A DNA stretch of 64,000 bases from Pseudomonas brassicacearum (GCF_000585995.1 NZ_CP007410.1:2383430-2447429); one strand, 5' to 3'; positions 9,038 to 17,490 are shown, counted from the first letter of the stretch. Made by a program: numbers and translations. The notes: generated from the letters alone by a model not told the origin.

Positions 9038-10291
9038 TCACACACCGTGGGCGGCCAGACGTGCGGCGTACCAGCGCGAGAACTGGTCGACATAGGTTTC
9101 GGTGAAAGCCGAGAACGGCCCCGGTGTGTAAGCCGGGTCTTGCGTCCCGCTATGGGTAATGCCGACGAGGCTGGCGTCCTGGAGGTTGGTCGCGGCCCAG
9201 ACTTCGGTCAGTTTATCGATCTGGTAATCAACGCCCTCGATGGCATCGGCGTGCACCAGCCATTTGGTCCGTACCAGGGTTTTGTCCGGCGCCAGAGGGA
9301 TGATGTAGGAGACTACGGCATGGTCACTCATGACGTGCGTCCACGAGTTGTGGGTCCACAGATGCATGTCGCCCAAATCGCGGCGGGTGAGGTCGCCAAA
9401 CAACCGGGTGCAGGCCACGCGGGTATCCAGGGTCTGGGATTCACCGTTGCCGGCAATGGCCAGGCGCTGGGAGCGAAATTGCGTCACCGCGTCCTCACCC
9501 AGGTGTTCGACGGCGTCGCAGATATAACCTTCGCGCTCCCAGTTGGCCTTGGTCTCGGCGTTGTGGCGGTGATATTCCTCCAGTGCCAGCAGTGAATCCT
9601 CCCCGAGCCCATCGGTGCAGAATCCGAAATCTTCGGGCAGGAACGAAGCGGTCAGTTCAGGGTGAGTGGCGGCGCAGTGGTAACACTCGCGATTGTTCTC
9701 GATCACCAACTTCCAATTGCCGTTCTCGATGATCTCCGACTCGTGGGCGATCTTTGAATGGGTGATGTCATATTGTGCGAAACGCGGTGTCATGACCTGA
9801 TCCAGGTACAGGACGTCTGCGGGCGGTTCGTCCCCCAGGCAGACAAAGACATGGGTGCCGATGACGCGGGTATGAACAGGGATCAGGCTTTTGCAGGTGG
9901 GATCGAAGTGTTGCCCCATGTGTGCCGCATGCTTCAGGCTGCCAGCCAGGTCGTAGGTCCATTGATGATAGGGGCAGACCAGCATGCCCACCGTTGACTT
10001 GCCGGGCTGTTTCAAACGCGCCCCGCGGTGACGGCAGACATTATGAAAAGCCTGCACCTGCTCGTCGTCATCGCGGACCAGGAAGATAGAGGACTTGCCG
10101 ATATCGAGAGTAGAAACATCACCGGGTTCGGGAATATCGGAAGTCACGCCGACCAGAATCCAATGTTTGCTGAAAAAGATATCCAGGTCAGTTTCAAAAA
10201 TATCTTGTCGACCAAACAAGCCGCCCGGCATGCCATGTCCGGGTGTGCGATCGGCCAGCAGTTCACGATGGGTTTTCACGGTACGGGTCAT
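9038..10291 (-). CDS. Rieske nonheme-iron oxygenase alpha subunit, GbcA/stachydrine-demethylase-like
   Basis: 417 residues. The Rieske cluster ligands are C86-x-H88 and C106-x2-H109 (NVCRHRG and CPYHQWTY), and the mononuclear iron histidines are H205 and H210 in NRECYHCAATHPEL. This length and motif set fits the GbcA branch that oxidatively demethylates N-methylated betaines rather than dihydroxylating rings. Neighbours include its reductase, an StcD-like demethylase, a betaine-binding protein and a P5C-reductase-like gene, which favours proline betaine over glycine betaine as substrate. That substrate is inference; glycine betaine or carnitine-type substrates remain possible. Confidence 0.88.
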   Translation of the reverse strand: MTRTVKTHRELLADRTPGHGMPGGLFGRQDIFETDLDIFFSKHWILVGVTSDIPEPGDVSTLDIGKSSIFLVRDDDEQVQAFHNVCRHRGARLKQPGKSTVGMLVCPYHQWTYDLAGSLKHAAHMGQHFDPTCKSLIPVHTRVIGTHVFVCLGDEPPADVLYLDQVMTPRFAQYDITHSKIAHESEIIENGNWKLVIENNRECYHCAATHPELTASFLPEDFGFCTDGLGEDSLLALEEYHRHNAETKANWEREGYICDAVEHLGEDAVTQFRSQRLAIAGNGESQTLDTRVACTRLFGDLTRRDLGDMHLWTHNSWTHVMSDHAVVSYIIPLAPDKTLVRTKWLVHADAIEGVDYQIDKLTEVWAATNLQDASLVGITHSGTQDPAYTPGPFSAFTETYVDQFSRWYAARLAAHGV

Positions 10292-10383
10292 TATTGATCT
10301 CGTTCAACTGATCGCCGGCAAGGGGCGGCAGAGACAGTATTGAAAGGTCAAATAATCCCGTCAACGCGCTTTATTTTCACCCT

Positions 10384-10404
10384 CGCATAACTCTTTGTTA
10401 TGCG
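10384..10404. promoter_or_regulatory. Perfect palindrome with LysR-box geometry upstream of the Rieske gene
   Basis: CGCATAAC-N5-GTTATGCG, an 8-5-8 perfect inverted repeat, contains the ATAAC-N5-GTTAT core and therefore a T-N11-A LysR box. It lies 93 bases upstream of the Rieske oxygenase start and just past the LysR gene end. No run of T follows on either strand, so a terminator is less likely. A related ATAAC-N5-CTTAT is found at 15605-15619. Confidence 0.5.
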
Positions 10405-10432
10405 AAAAATTGAGCAATTAACCCGATAACTA

Positions 10433-11371
10433 TCAGTGGGTTAGATAACTGTCGTCGCGCAGCCAATCCACTAATGCATCAGACAAGGCCTCAGGTTTTC
10501 GACCCGTTGGAATGACCATGTAATAGGCGTCTTTTGGCTTGATGGAGTAGGGCGTTATTCGGATTAACTCACCGCTATTGAGGCGGTGCGCGATCAACCG
10601 ACTCCACCCCAGTGCAATGCCATGGCCTTGGATGGCCGCCTGGATTGCATCGTTGTAAGAACTGCAGCGAAAGGAGTAAGTCAGTTTGGGGCGCAGATCA
10701 CCAAGTTCTCGACACCAACGATTCCAGGTCATCCAGCCTTCCAGGGTTGAATCCGAGTCAATCAGCGCGGTGTCCAGAAAATCATTGATCGATGAAGGGG
10801 CTGGGTTGGCGGCGAGCCAGGCTGGCGAGCAAACGGGAAAGACCTCTTCATCGAACAGGAAAAGCGAACGTCCGTCCTCCCATTTTCCATCACCAAAACG
10901 GATACCTAGGTCGATATCGTCCCGGTATGAGCCCGGCGAGGGCTGCTGCGTCATCAGTCGCAACTTCAGTTTCGGTTGAAGGGTGCGTAGCGCGCTCAAC
11001 CTGGGAAGAATCCGCAAATGTGAAAACGCTTCCGTGCACGCAATGGTGATCTCTTGTTCACCGATGCCCTCGCAAATCCTGTCGAACACACTGGCCATTC
11101 GATGAATGGATTCGGCGACGACCAAGTGGAGGATGTAGCCCTCGTGAGTGAGCTTGATTGATCGATGGAGCCGGTGAAACAGCTTGGTCTCCAGGGTATC
11201 TTCCAGCAACCGGATCTGCTTGCTGACGGCCGCCTGGGTCACGCCCAGCTCCTGGGCGGCCAGGGTAAAACTGGCCAGCCGCGCCACGGCTTCAAATTCC
11301 AGCAAAGCCGTCATGGACGGTATCAACCGGCGATAGCCTTTGACCTTTTTGTCGATATCGCCGGATTGCAT
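10433..11371 (-). CDS. LysR-family transcriptional regulator, GcvA-like
   Basis: 312 residues from the ATG at 11371, preferred because GGAG lies 7 bases upstream. The N-terminal helix-turn-helix (SFTLAAQELGVTQAAVSKQIRLLE) is near residues 30-55 and the LysR substrate-binding domain follows. It reads in the same direction as the Rieske/reductase pair and ends 141 bases before it, divergent from the TetR gene. The palindrome at 10384-10404 has LysR-box geometry, so control of the Rieske pair by this protein is plausible. Confidence 0.88.
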   Translation of the reverse strand: MQSGDIDKKVKGYRRLIPSMTALLEFEAVARLASFTLAAQELGVTQAAVSKQIRLLEDTLETKLFHRLHRSIKLTHEGYILHLVVAESIHRMASVFDRICEGIGEQEITIACTEAFSHLRILPRLSALRTLQPKLKLRLMTQQPSPGSYRDDIDLGIRFGDGKWEDGRSLFLFDEEVFPVCSPAWLAANPAPSSINDFLDTALIDSDSTLEGWMTWNRWCRELGDLRPKLTYSFRCSSYNDAIQAAIQGHGIALGWSRLIAHRLNSGELIRITPYSIKPKDAYYMVIPTGRKPEALSDALVDWLRDDSYLTH

Positions 11372-11568
11372 CGGTGCGCTCCAAGGCTTTGGGTGAATCA
11401 ATCAAGCCACCGAGGTCTGCCGGAGGAGCGGTTGATCCAGGCACACCTTGCTGACACACTCTTTTGTGCTTTCGGTTCAGGCGTTGTTGTCATCCATAAG
11501 CGCTTTCCCGATCAATAGAAGGTGGCGTCTAGGTTTAGGGTGCTCGGTCAGGACACGCAAGTCAACGA

Positions 11569-11613
11569 AATGTACTCTGATGTACATTAAAGGTTCGTAG
11601 GCGTACATTAAAG
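11569..11613. promoter_or_regulatory. Candidate TetR operator between divergent lysR and tetR genes
   Basis: AATGTAC (11569-11575), a 6-base spacer, then GTACATT (11582-11588) is a perfect 7-6-7 inverted repeat. A direct repeat GTACATTAAAG occurs at 11582-11592 and again at 11603-11613, exactly 21 bases apart, or two helical turns. The cluster lies 27-70 bases upstream of the TetR start codon, a classic autoregulatory position. Assignment to the adjacent TetR protein is inference. Confidence 0.5.
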
Positions 11614-11639
11614 CCAGGTTTTTGAGAAGGTGAAGCGAG

Positions 11640-12344
11640 ATGTCCCAGTTAGGGAAGGCACGTGGTAAGGCCCAGGACACGGGTTGGCGTGGGTCGCCGG
11701 AGGGTTGGCTGGAGGCCGCCTATGATGCCCTGAAGGAGTCGGGTATCGATGCCGTCCGGGTCATGCCGCTTGCCAAGCGCCTGGGCTTGTCCCGTACCAG
11801 CTTCTACTGGTTCTTCGAGGATCGCGAACAACTGCTGGCGGCCTTGCTTTCACGCTGGCGGGAGACCAACACGGGAGGCTTGATCCGCCAAAGCGAAAGC
11901 TATGCCGAAAGCATCTCCGAGGCGATCCTGAATGTGTTCGAGTGCTGGCTCAATCCGCAGCTGTTCGACTCGCAATTTGAATTCGCGGTACGCAGTTGGG
12001 CGTTGCAGTCGGCTGAGGTCGCTCAAGAGGTTGCGACCGTGGACGAACAGCGGATGACCGCTCTGGCGAACATGTTCAAGCGTTTTGGCTACGACAGCCC
12101 GAGTGCCGATACGCGGGCCCGGACGATCTATCTGACCCAGATCGGCTACATCACCATGAACACCACCGAGTTGATCACCGTGCGCTTCCAGCGCATTCCC
12201 CATTACGTGAGCATTTTCACCGGGAAAGTCCCCAAGCAGCGTGAGCTGGATCGTTTCTACGGCAAGTTTGGCTACGCCGAAGTCGAGCCTGGGGTTTTCG
12301 TGCCCTTGACGGACACGTTTGAAGGTGTTGCCGATGGGGCATGA
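11640..12344 (+). CDS. TetR-family transcriptional regulator
   Basis: 234 residues. The TetR DNA-binding helices are at about residues 20-65 (AAYDALKESGIDAVRVMPLAKRLGLSRTSFYWFFEDREQLL), followed by an all-helical ligand domain without recognisable motifs. GAAGGTGAAGCG precedes the ATG. Its last 11 bases overlap the start of the P5C-reductase-like gene, so the two are co-translated. It is divergent from the LysR gene, and AATGTAC/GTACATT sites in the shared gap are candidate operators. Confidence 0.88.
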   Translation: MSQLGKARGKAQDTGWRGSPEGWLEAAYDALKESGIDAVRVMPLAKRLGLSRTSFYWFFEDREQLLAALLSRWRETNTGGLIRQSESYAESISEAILNVFECWLNPQLFDSQFEFAVRSWALQSAEVAQEVATVDEQRMTALANMFKRFGYDSPSADTRARTIYLTQIGYITMNTTELITVRFQRIPHYVSIFTGKVPKQRELDRFYGKFGYAEVEPGVFVPLTDTFEGVADGA

Positions 12345-13119
12345 AACCCTCGGCATCATTGGCGGAACCGGCTGGCTGGGCGGCGCGATCGCCAAGGCCG
12401 TGCTGGCCAAGGCATTGCTGCCAGCGGGCAGCCTGGTCATCTCCAACCGCTCGGGCAGTCATCCGCTGGCGCAACAAGGTGCCTGCCTGGTGACGGATAA
12501 CCAGGCGTTGGTGGATCGCAGCGACATCGTGATCCTTGCGGTGCGACCCGAGCATTTCGCCAGCCTGGACATCAAGACGACTGGCAAAACGATTATCTCC
12601 CTGATGGCCGGGATCAAGGCGCAGACGATCATGACGCAGACCTCGGCCGTGGCGGTCGTGCGGGCGATGCCCAACGCGGCGGTGGAAATCGAGCAGTCCT
12701 TCACGCCTTGGTATTGTGTTGGAGAGGTAGAGGCGACAACGAGAAGCTTCGTGCAGCGCCTGTTCGAATGCGTGGGCACGGCAGCCGAAGTTCTAGAAGA
12801 GGACTTCATTGACTACCTCTCGGCGCTCTCAGGCACCGGTCCGGCTTTTCCTGCCTTGCTGATGACAGCGCTGGCCAATCAGGCGATGGCTGCCGGCATT
12901 CCTTCTGACATCGCACAGCTTGCGGCGAAGAACGTCGTGGTAAACAGCAGCCAATTGTTGGCCAACCATGACGCTCAGCAGATGCTCGATGCCTTGGTGG
13001 CCTATCGGGGCGTGACGGCCGCCGCTTTGCAGGCGATGACCCAGAGTCATTTCGAAGAGCAGATCGGCAGGGCGTTGCAAGCAGGGGCGGCGGTGGCCCG
13101 CAAGGGGCTCCAAGCCTGA
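12334..13119 (+). CDS. Divergent pyrroline-5-carboxylate reductase (ProC-like)
   Basis: 261 residues from the ATG at 12334, which has GAAGGTG upstream and overlaps the tetR stop; a TTG 15 bases earlier is a weaker choice. The N-terminal NAD(P) fold is LGIIGGTGWLGGAIA, followed by VILAVRPEHF and MPNAA, and the C-terminal dimerisation domain contains LSGTGPAFPALLM. These match ProC family signatures, but the sequence looks divergent and is probably not the housekeeping proC. Its pairing with a betaine demethylation island suggests a role with proline- or N-methylproline-derived imines; opine-type or other imine reduction is an alternative. Confidence 0.85.
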   Translation: MGHETLGIIGGTGWLGGAIAKAVLAKALLPAGSLVISNRSGSHPLAQQGACLVTDNQALVDRSDIVILAVRPEHFASLDIKTTGKTIISLMAGIKAQTIMTQTSAVAVVRAMPNAAVEIEQSFTPWYCVGEVEATTRSFVQRLFECVGTAAEVLEEDFIDYLSALSGTGPAFPALLMTALANQAMAAGIPSDIAQLAAKNVVVNSSQLLANHDAQQMLDALVAYRGVTAAALQAMTQSHFEEQIGRALQAGAAVARKGLQA

Positions 13120-13122
13120 TCA

Positions 13123-13152
13123 ATCGAAGCCCTTCTACAGAGGGGCTTCGAT
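13123..13152 (+). terminator. Hairpin after the ProC-like gene
   Basis: ATCGAAGCCC, a 10-base loop, then GGGCTTCGAT form a perfect 10-base stem 4 bases after the stop. It lacks a clear T run (AGCATCG follows), so it may act as a convergent boundary or mRNA end rather than a strong intrinsic terminator. Confidence 0.45.
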
Positions 13153-13206
13153 AGCATCGTATTTATTCAGCCTTGAAGCAGTAAACGGCCAGCTTGTTCC
13201 CATCCT

Positions 13207-15243
13207 TCAGATGTCTTTGAGCAACCGCAGCGCATCGTAGATGGCCGCGTGGGTATTGCGCGCCGACACGGCGTCGCCGATCCGGAACAGTTGGAAGCGG
13301 CCTTCAGGGTTGGTCACAATATTCTGGGTTTTCCCCGCGATCAGATTGTGCTGTTCGACCGCGCCGTTGTTGCTCGAGTGCGGGCGCAGGTCGAAGTACA
13401 AGTCGTCCAGGGGGAGGGTGCCGTGGTTGACCACGACCTGATCGACCACTCGCTGCTTGTGCACCTGGCCATAATCGCTACCGAAGTTGGCCACCAACTG
13501 GCCGTTGCGCTGTTCTACGGAGTCGACCCGATAGGTGACCGTGAAGGTGACGTTAAGGTCTTGCAGGCTGCGCATGTAAGGCACCAGGTTCATCGCCATC
13601 ACCTCGGGTGCGAACGACCGGTCCGGCGTGACGATCTCCAGTTTTGCACCGCTGTTGGCGATGACCTCGGCCGCCTGTAGCGCCGCGTGGTCGCCCGCGT
13701 CGTCGAAGATCAGCACGTTCTTGCCGGGTTTGACGTCGCCGGAAATGATGTCCCAGGTGGAGACCACCAGTTCGTTGCCTTGCTTGAGTACCTCTGTATG
13801 GGGCAAGCCACCCGTGGCGACGATCACCACGTCCGGTTCCTGCGCCAATACCGTCTCGGCCTCGGCCCAGGTGTTGAAGTGGAACTTCACACCCAGCCGT
13901 TCGCATTGCGCCATGCGCCAATCGATGATGCTGATCATCTCGCGGCGCCGCTCGCTCTGGGCCGTCAAGCGGATCTGCCCACCTGGCTGATCCGCCACTT
14001 CGAACACCGTGACGTCGTGGCCGCGTTCACCGGCGACTCGTGCTGCCTCCAGGCCCGCCGGGCCGGTGCCGATCACCACCACCTTGCGCTTGACCAGTGC
14101 CTTGGGAACTTCGTGGGGCATGGTGGTTTCGCGCCCGGTCGCGGCGTTGTGAATGCAATACGCGGCGCCGCCCTGGTAGATGCGGTCCAGGCAATAGTTG
14201 GCGCCGACGCAGGGACGGATGTCTTCTTCGCGCTTTTCGATGATCTTGCGCACGATGTGCGGATCGGTCATGTGCGCCCGGGTCATGCCGATCATGTCCA
14301 CCTTGCCGGAGGCGATGGCGTGGCGTGCCGTGGCCACGTCGGGAATCTTCGCCGCATGGAAGGTCGGGAAGCCGGTAGCCGAGCGGATTTCGCCGGCAAA
14401 ATCCAGGTGTGGCGAGTTGCGCATGCCCTGGATCGGAATCACGTCGGTGAGGCCAGCGTCGGTGTCGATGTGGCCGCGGACCACGTTGAGAAAGTCGACT
14501 AGGCCGCTGTCCTTGAGCATGTGGGAAACCTGGAGGCCGTCTTTGGCACCGAAGCCACCCGGTAACTCTTCGTCGCCGGTGTAGCGGACCCCGAGCAGGA
14601 AATCTTCGCCACAGCGCTGGCGGATACCGCGCAACACATCAAAAGTGAAGCGCAGGCGGTTTTCCAACGAGCCGCCGTAGGGGCCGTCGAGGTCATTGGT
14701 CAAAGGCGACCAGAACTGGTCCATGAGGTGCCCGTAAGCCTGCAGCTCCAGGCCATCAAGACCGGCCGCCTTCATGCGTTCGGCGGCATCGACGTAGTCC
14801 TTGATGATGCGATCGATGTCCCAGTCTTCCATCTTTTTCGGAAACGACCGGTGGGACGCTTCGCGGCGATGGGAAGGCGATACCACCGGCAGCCAGTCGG
14901 CCTTGTCCCAGCGCGTGCGCCGGCCCAGGTGGGTCAGTTGAATCATCACCGCCGCGCCGTGTTCGTGGCACTCGTCGGTGATGTCCTTCATCCATTTGAC
15001 CACTTCATCCTTGTACGCCAGCACGTTGTTGAACACAGGTGGGCTGTCCCGGGAAACAGCGGCGGAGCCCGCGGTCATGGTCAGCGCCACCCCGGCCTTC
15101 GCGCGTTCAACGTGATAAGCGCGGTACAGATCCTTCGGCATGCCGTCGACAGGATACGCGGGCTCATGGGAGGTCGTCATGATCCGATTTTTGAGGGTCA
15201 GGTGCTTGATCTTATAGGGCTGCAGCAGAGGATCGCTGGACAT
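13207..15243 (-). CDS. NADH:flavin oxidoreductase / FAD demethylase, StcD/DgcA-like
   Basis: 678 residues from the ATG at 15243 (GGAGCG upstream; a longer in-frame N terminus shows no family similarity). An Old-Yellow-Enzyme-type TIM barrel spans about residues 1-330, then a 4Fe-4S motif (CVGANYCLDRIY near 345 with a further Cys at GAAYCIHN), then a dinucleotide-binding domain (VVVIGTGPAGLEAARVAGERG near 390). This is the trimethylamine-dehydrogenase/dienoyl-CoA-reductase architecture shared by DgcA (dimethylglycine) and StcD (N-methylproline) demethylases. With the Rieske pair it would complete stepwise demethylation of a betaine. Which N-methyl amino acid is used is inferred. Confidence 0.85.
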   Translation of the reverse strand: MSSDPLLQPYKIKHLTLKNRIMTTSHEPAYPVDGMPKDLYRAYHVERAKAGVALTMTAGSAAVSRDSPPVFNNVLAYKDEVVKWMKDITDECHEHGAAVMIQLTHLGRRTRWDKADWLPVVSPSHRREASHRSFPKKMEDWDIDRIIKDYVDAAERMKAAGLDGLELQAYGHLMDQFWSPLTNDLDGPYGGSLENRLRFTFDVLRGIRQRCGEDFLLGVRYTGDEELPGGFGAKDGLQVSHMLKDSGLVDFLNVVRGHIDTDAGLTDVIPIQGMRNSPHLDFAGEIRSATGFPTFHAAKIPDVATARHAIASGKVDMIGMTRAHMTDPHIVRKIIEKREEDIRPCVGANYCLDRIYQGGAAYCIHNAATGRETTMPHEVPKALVKRKVVVIGTGPAGLEAARVAGERGHDVTVFEVADQPGGQIRLTAQSERRREMISIIDWRMAQCERLGVKFHFNTWAEAETVLAQEPDVVIVATGGLPHTEVLKQGNELVVSTWDIISGDVKPGKNVLIFDDAGDHAALQAAEVIANSGAKLEIVTPDRSFAPEVMAMNLVPYMRSLQDLNVTFTVTYRVDSVEQRNGQLVANFGSDYGQVHKQRVVDQVVVNHGTLPLDDLYFDLRPHSSNNGAVEQHNLIAGKTQNIVTNPEGRFQLFRIGDAVSARNTHAAIYDALRLLKDI

Positions 15244-15282
15244 GGTGTTGCGCTCCGGGAACAGAACATCAGGCTTGGTTTT

Positions 15283-15340
15283 GACATAACGGTATGTCGA
15301 ATGTTCATGTGTGTCAACGAGTGTGACACAGGTGTACATT
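15283..15340. promoter_or_regulatory. Two inverted repeats and a GTACATT half-site upstream of the StcD-like gene
   Basis: GACATA-ACGG-TATGTC (15283-15298) and TGTGTCA-N7-TGACACA (15310-15330) are inverted repeats 40-90 bases upstream of the start codon. GTACATT at 15334-15340 repeats the half-site seen upstream of the tetR gene. They fall in the 491-base gap between the divergent StcD-like and betaine-binding genes; the rest of that gap shows no coding sequence. Confidence 0.45.
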
Positions 15341-15604
15341 TTCCTTGCGTAGCAGAAAAACCAGGATTAACATCCAGTCGCACAGGAGGGGGCCGACGCG
15401 TCCGGTCGGGCGCTCCATGCATCGATCCATGGGTGTGAGGCGGCTGTGCAAAGCACTATTCGTTGCGGTAAACCACGGCATCGACCCGAATGTGAACGTC
15501 CGGGTGAAGGCTGACGGTTCAGACGTTGAGCTCAATGGTTGAATCATGCGCCGTCGAAGGGCGGGGGGAGGGCCTAACTCACTGAATAAATTGAATAATT
15601 ACGT

Positions 15605-15619
15605 ATAACTAGAACTTAT
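15605..15619. promoter_or_regulatory. LysR-box-like site upstream of the betaine-binding protein gene
   Basis: ATAAC-N5-CTTAT matches the ATAAC-N5-GTTAT core at 10384-10404 in all but one base and keeps the T-N11-A spacing. It lies about 116 bases upstream of the start at 15735. A second GCATAAC half-site is at 15624-15630. This suggests the same regulator acts on both promoters. Confidence 0.4.
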
Positions 15620-15734
15620 CCATGCATAACATAAAATCCCCCTGAGTCGGTGATATCGCGTTGTTTTCATGAGGTGGATTTAATTCTTCTGCTGCCCTGC
15701 CAATAACTATTAATACAGTACGCGGAGATGCACC

Positions 15735-16637
15735 ATGATGACGTTATCCAGTAAAACTTGTATCGGCTGGCTTGCAGGCTTGGCGATGGCCACCAGCAGC
15801 CTGATGGCTCATGCCGAGGAACCTGCGCCCATCCGTATTGGTTGGGTGAATTGGTCGGATACGGAAATCGCTGTAAAGCTGGCAGACACAGCGTTGCGAG
15901 AGCACCTCAAGCAACCGGTAAAACTGGTACTCGCCGACATTGGCATTCAGTTCCAGGCCCTGGCTAACGGCAATATCGATTTGATTCCGATGGTCTGGCT
16001 GCCGAACACGCACAAGTCGTTCTATGACAAATACCAAGACAAGCTCGAAGACCTCGGCGTTTTATATGAGGGGCGAATTGGTATGGCGGTGCCCACTTCC
16101 ATTCCTACCAGTGAACTCGCCACCATCGAAGATCTCAATAAACCAGACGTGCGGGAGAAGTTGGGTGGCAAGATCCTGACTTCCGAAGTGGGTAACGGCC
16201 AATATAAGCTCACGGAAAAGGCCATCAAGGAATATAAACTCGATGGCTACAAGATGGTCGCCTCTTCAGAATCCGGAATGCTGAGCGAGCTGGATCGCAA
16301 CCTCAAGCGTGACAAATGGGCTCTGATCAACGCCTGGAGCCCGCACTGGATGTTCGCCAAATGGCCCCTGCGCTACCTGGATGATCCGAAGCAGGTGTTT
16401 GGGGGGGCCGAGCAAATCCATGCGATTGCTCGCAAGGGTTTCAGTGCAGAGCATCCTGACGTTGCCCGGTTCTTCGCTAACTTCAAGATTCCCCCAGCTG
16501 ACCTCGAGAAATTGATGGCCGCTGCCCGTGACAGCTCGGCCGACAAGGTCGTTGCAGAGTACTACGCCGCCAACAAGCCTCGCTTCGAGGCCATGTTTGG
16601 CAGTCAAACCGCCTCGGCGACAACCGCTCAGCAATGA
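15735..16637 (+). CDS. Glycine betaine/L-proline ABC transporter substrate-binding protein (orphan)
   Basis: 300 residues with a signal peptide (hydrophobic core to about residue 26, cleavage near MAHAEE) and an OpuAC-type ligand-binding fold beginning IRIGWVNWSDTEIAVKLA. Trp residues such as W37, W40 and WLPNTHKSFYD are the kind that make aromatic boxes around quaternary ammonium groups. GGAG lies 7 bases upstream of the ATG. No permease or ATPase gene is nearby. In pseudomonads the Cbc transporter is known to accept several separately encoded binding proteins, so this one probably delivers a betaine to a transporter encoded elsewhere. Confidence 0.88.
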   Translation: MMTLSSKTCIGWLAGLAMATSSLMAHAEEPAPIRIGWVNWSDTEIAVKLADTALREHLKQPVKLVLADIGIQFQALANGNIDLIPMVWLPNTHKSFYDKYQDKLEDLGVLYEGRIGMAVPTSIPTSELATIEDLNKPDVREKLGGKILTSEVGNGQYKLTEKAIKEYKLDGYKMVASSESGMLSELDRNLKRDKWALINAWSPHWMFAKWPLRYLDDPKQVFGGAEQIHAIARKGFSAEHPDVARFFANFKIPPADLEKLMAAARDSSADKVVAEYYAANKPRFEAMFGSQTASATTAQQ

Positions 16638-16704
16638 CCGTCGTTTTCCTATAGTTTTGCAGTTGAGTGCCCTTGACGAACAGTGAAGGGCGCCCGCTGT
16701 ATCG

Positions 16705-17427
16705 ATGAATCTTCAAGCGCTCCGGTGGCGCTGCGGGGATGTGTCGGGCAGTCTGTCATATCCTTCATCTGGCTCAGGAATGGCGTCGAAGACGATGATA
16801 AACAGTAGCGATCATTTATCGTTGGAGCGGGGGCTCAGCAGTAGCGGACAACGGCTTCAACGATCACTTCATGACGTGCTGTCAAACAGCATTTGCCATG
16901 GCATGCCGGATTCAATACAGGCGCATGCGGGCGCTCTGGACGAGGCCCAATGGGTTATCAAGAAACCGTTGGAAACGCCGCGTGGATTACCTGCGTTCCT
17001 GGAGCCCTATTTACCCCAGGCACTCGGCGCCGCGCTCAGGACCGATGAACATCTGGAGGCGCTGCTGGAGGCGTTAAGCGCGCTGCTGCCTCATGTCGCC
17101 TGGACCCATCGCCAGGCTCAGGCAGGCCAGGACGACAGGTTCGTGCAAAGGCATCGGCATGGAATGATCGCGGGCCCGGGAGGACTGTTTGAATGTTCCT
17201 CCCTGACCTTGGGATTGGCCCTCATGGCGCCTGATACCGACTATCCCTTCCACCAACATCCTCCGGCTGAGTTCTATCTCGTTCTTTCGCCAGGCGACTG
17301 GTATCGAGAGGACGTGGGTTGGTGGAGTCCCGGAGCAGGGGGCGTTGTCGTCAACCCTCCCTCCTGCATCCATGCAATGAGATCAACGCACGTTCCACTG
17401 TTGGCGCTGTGGGGGTTGATTCATTGA
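16705..17427 (+). CDS. Cupin of the DMSP lyase (DddQ/DddL-like) family
   Basis: 240 residues from this ATG; starts at 16780 or 16795 are possible, as no start has a clear ribosome binding site. The C-terminal cupin holds H183-x-H185-x3-E189-x-Y191 and H223, spacing H-x3-E-x-Y-x31-H, the same as I recall for the metal ligands and catalytic Tyr of DddQ (H125, E129, Y131, H163). The residues between, including ECSSLTLGLALMAPDTDYPFH and GWWSPGAG, also fit that family. DMSP lyases split dimethylsulfoniopropionate to dimethyl sulfide and acrylate. Here the neighbours are betaine genes, so a related onium compound may be the true substrate. Confidence 0.72.
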   Translation: MNLQALRWRCGDVSGSLSYPSSGSGMASKTMINSSDHLSLERGLSSSGQRLQRSLHDVLSNSICHGMPDSIQAHAGALDEAQWVIKKPLETPRGLPAFLEPYLPQALGAALRTDEHLEALLEALSALLPHVAWTHRQAQAGQDDRFVQRHRHGMIAGPGGLFECSSLTLGLALMAPDTDYPFHQHPPAEFYLVLSPGDWYREDVGWWSPGAGGVVVNPPSCIHAMRSTHVPLLALWGLIH

Positions 17428-17490
17428 CGTCGTGCCATCATTCAGAGGCTGAGTATGTCGGTAACCACCCGATGGCGGAGGCCAATAACG

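Noticed and set aside
10384..10404. Palindrome as terminator of the LysR gene
   Set aside because: No T run follows on the minus strand and the stem is AT-rich; an operator explains it better.
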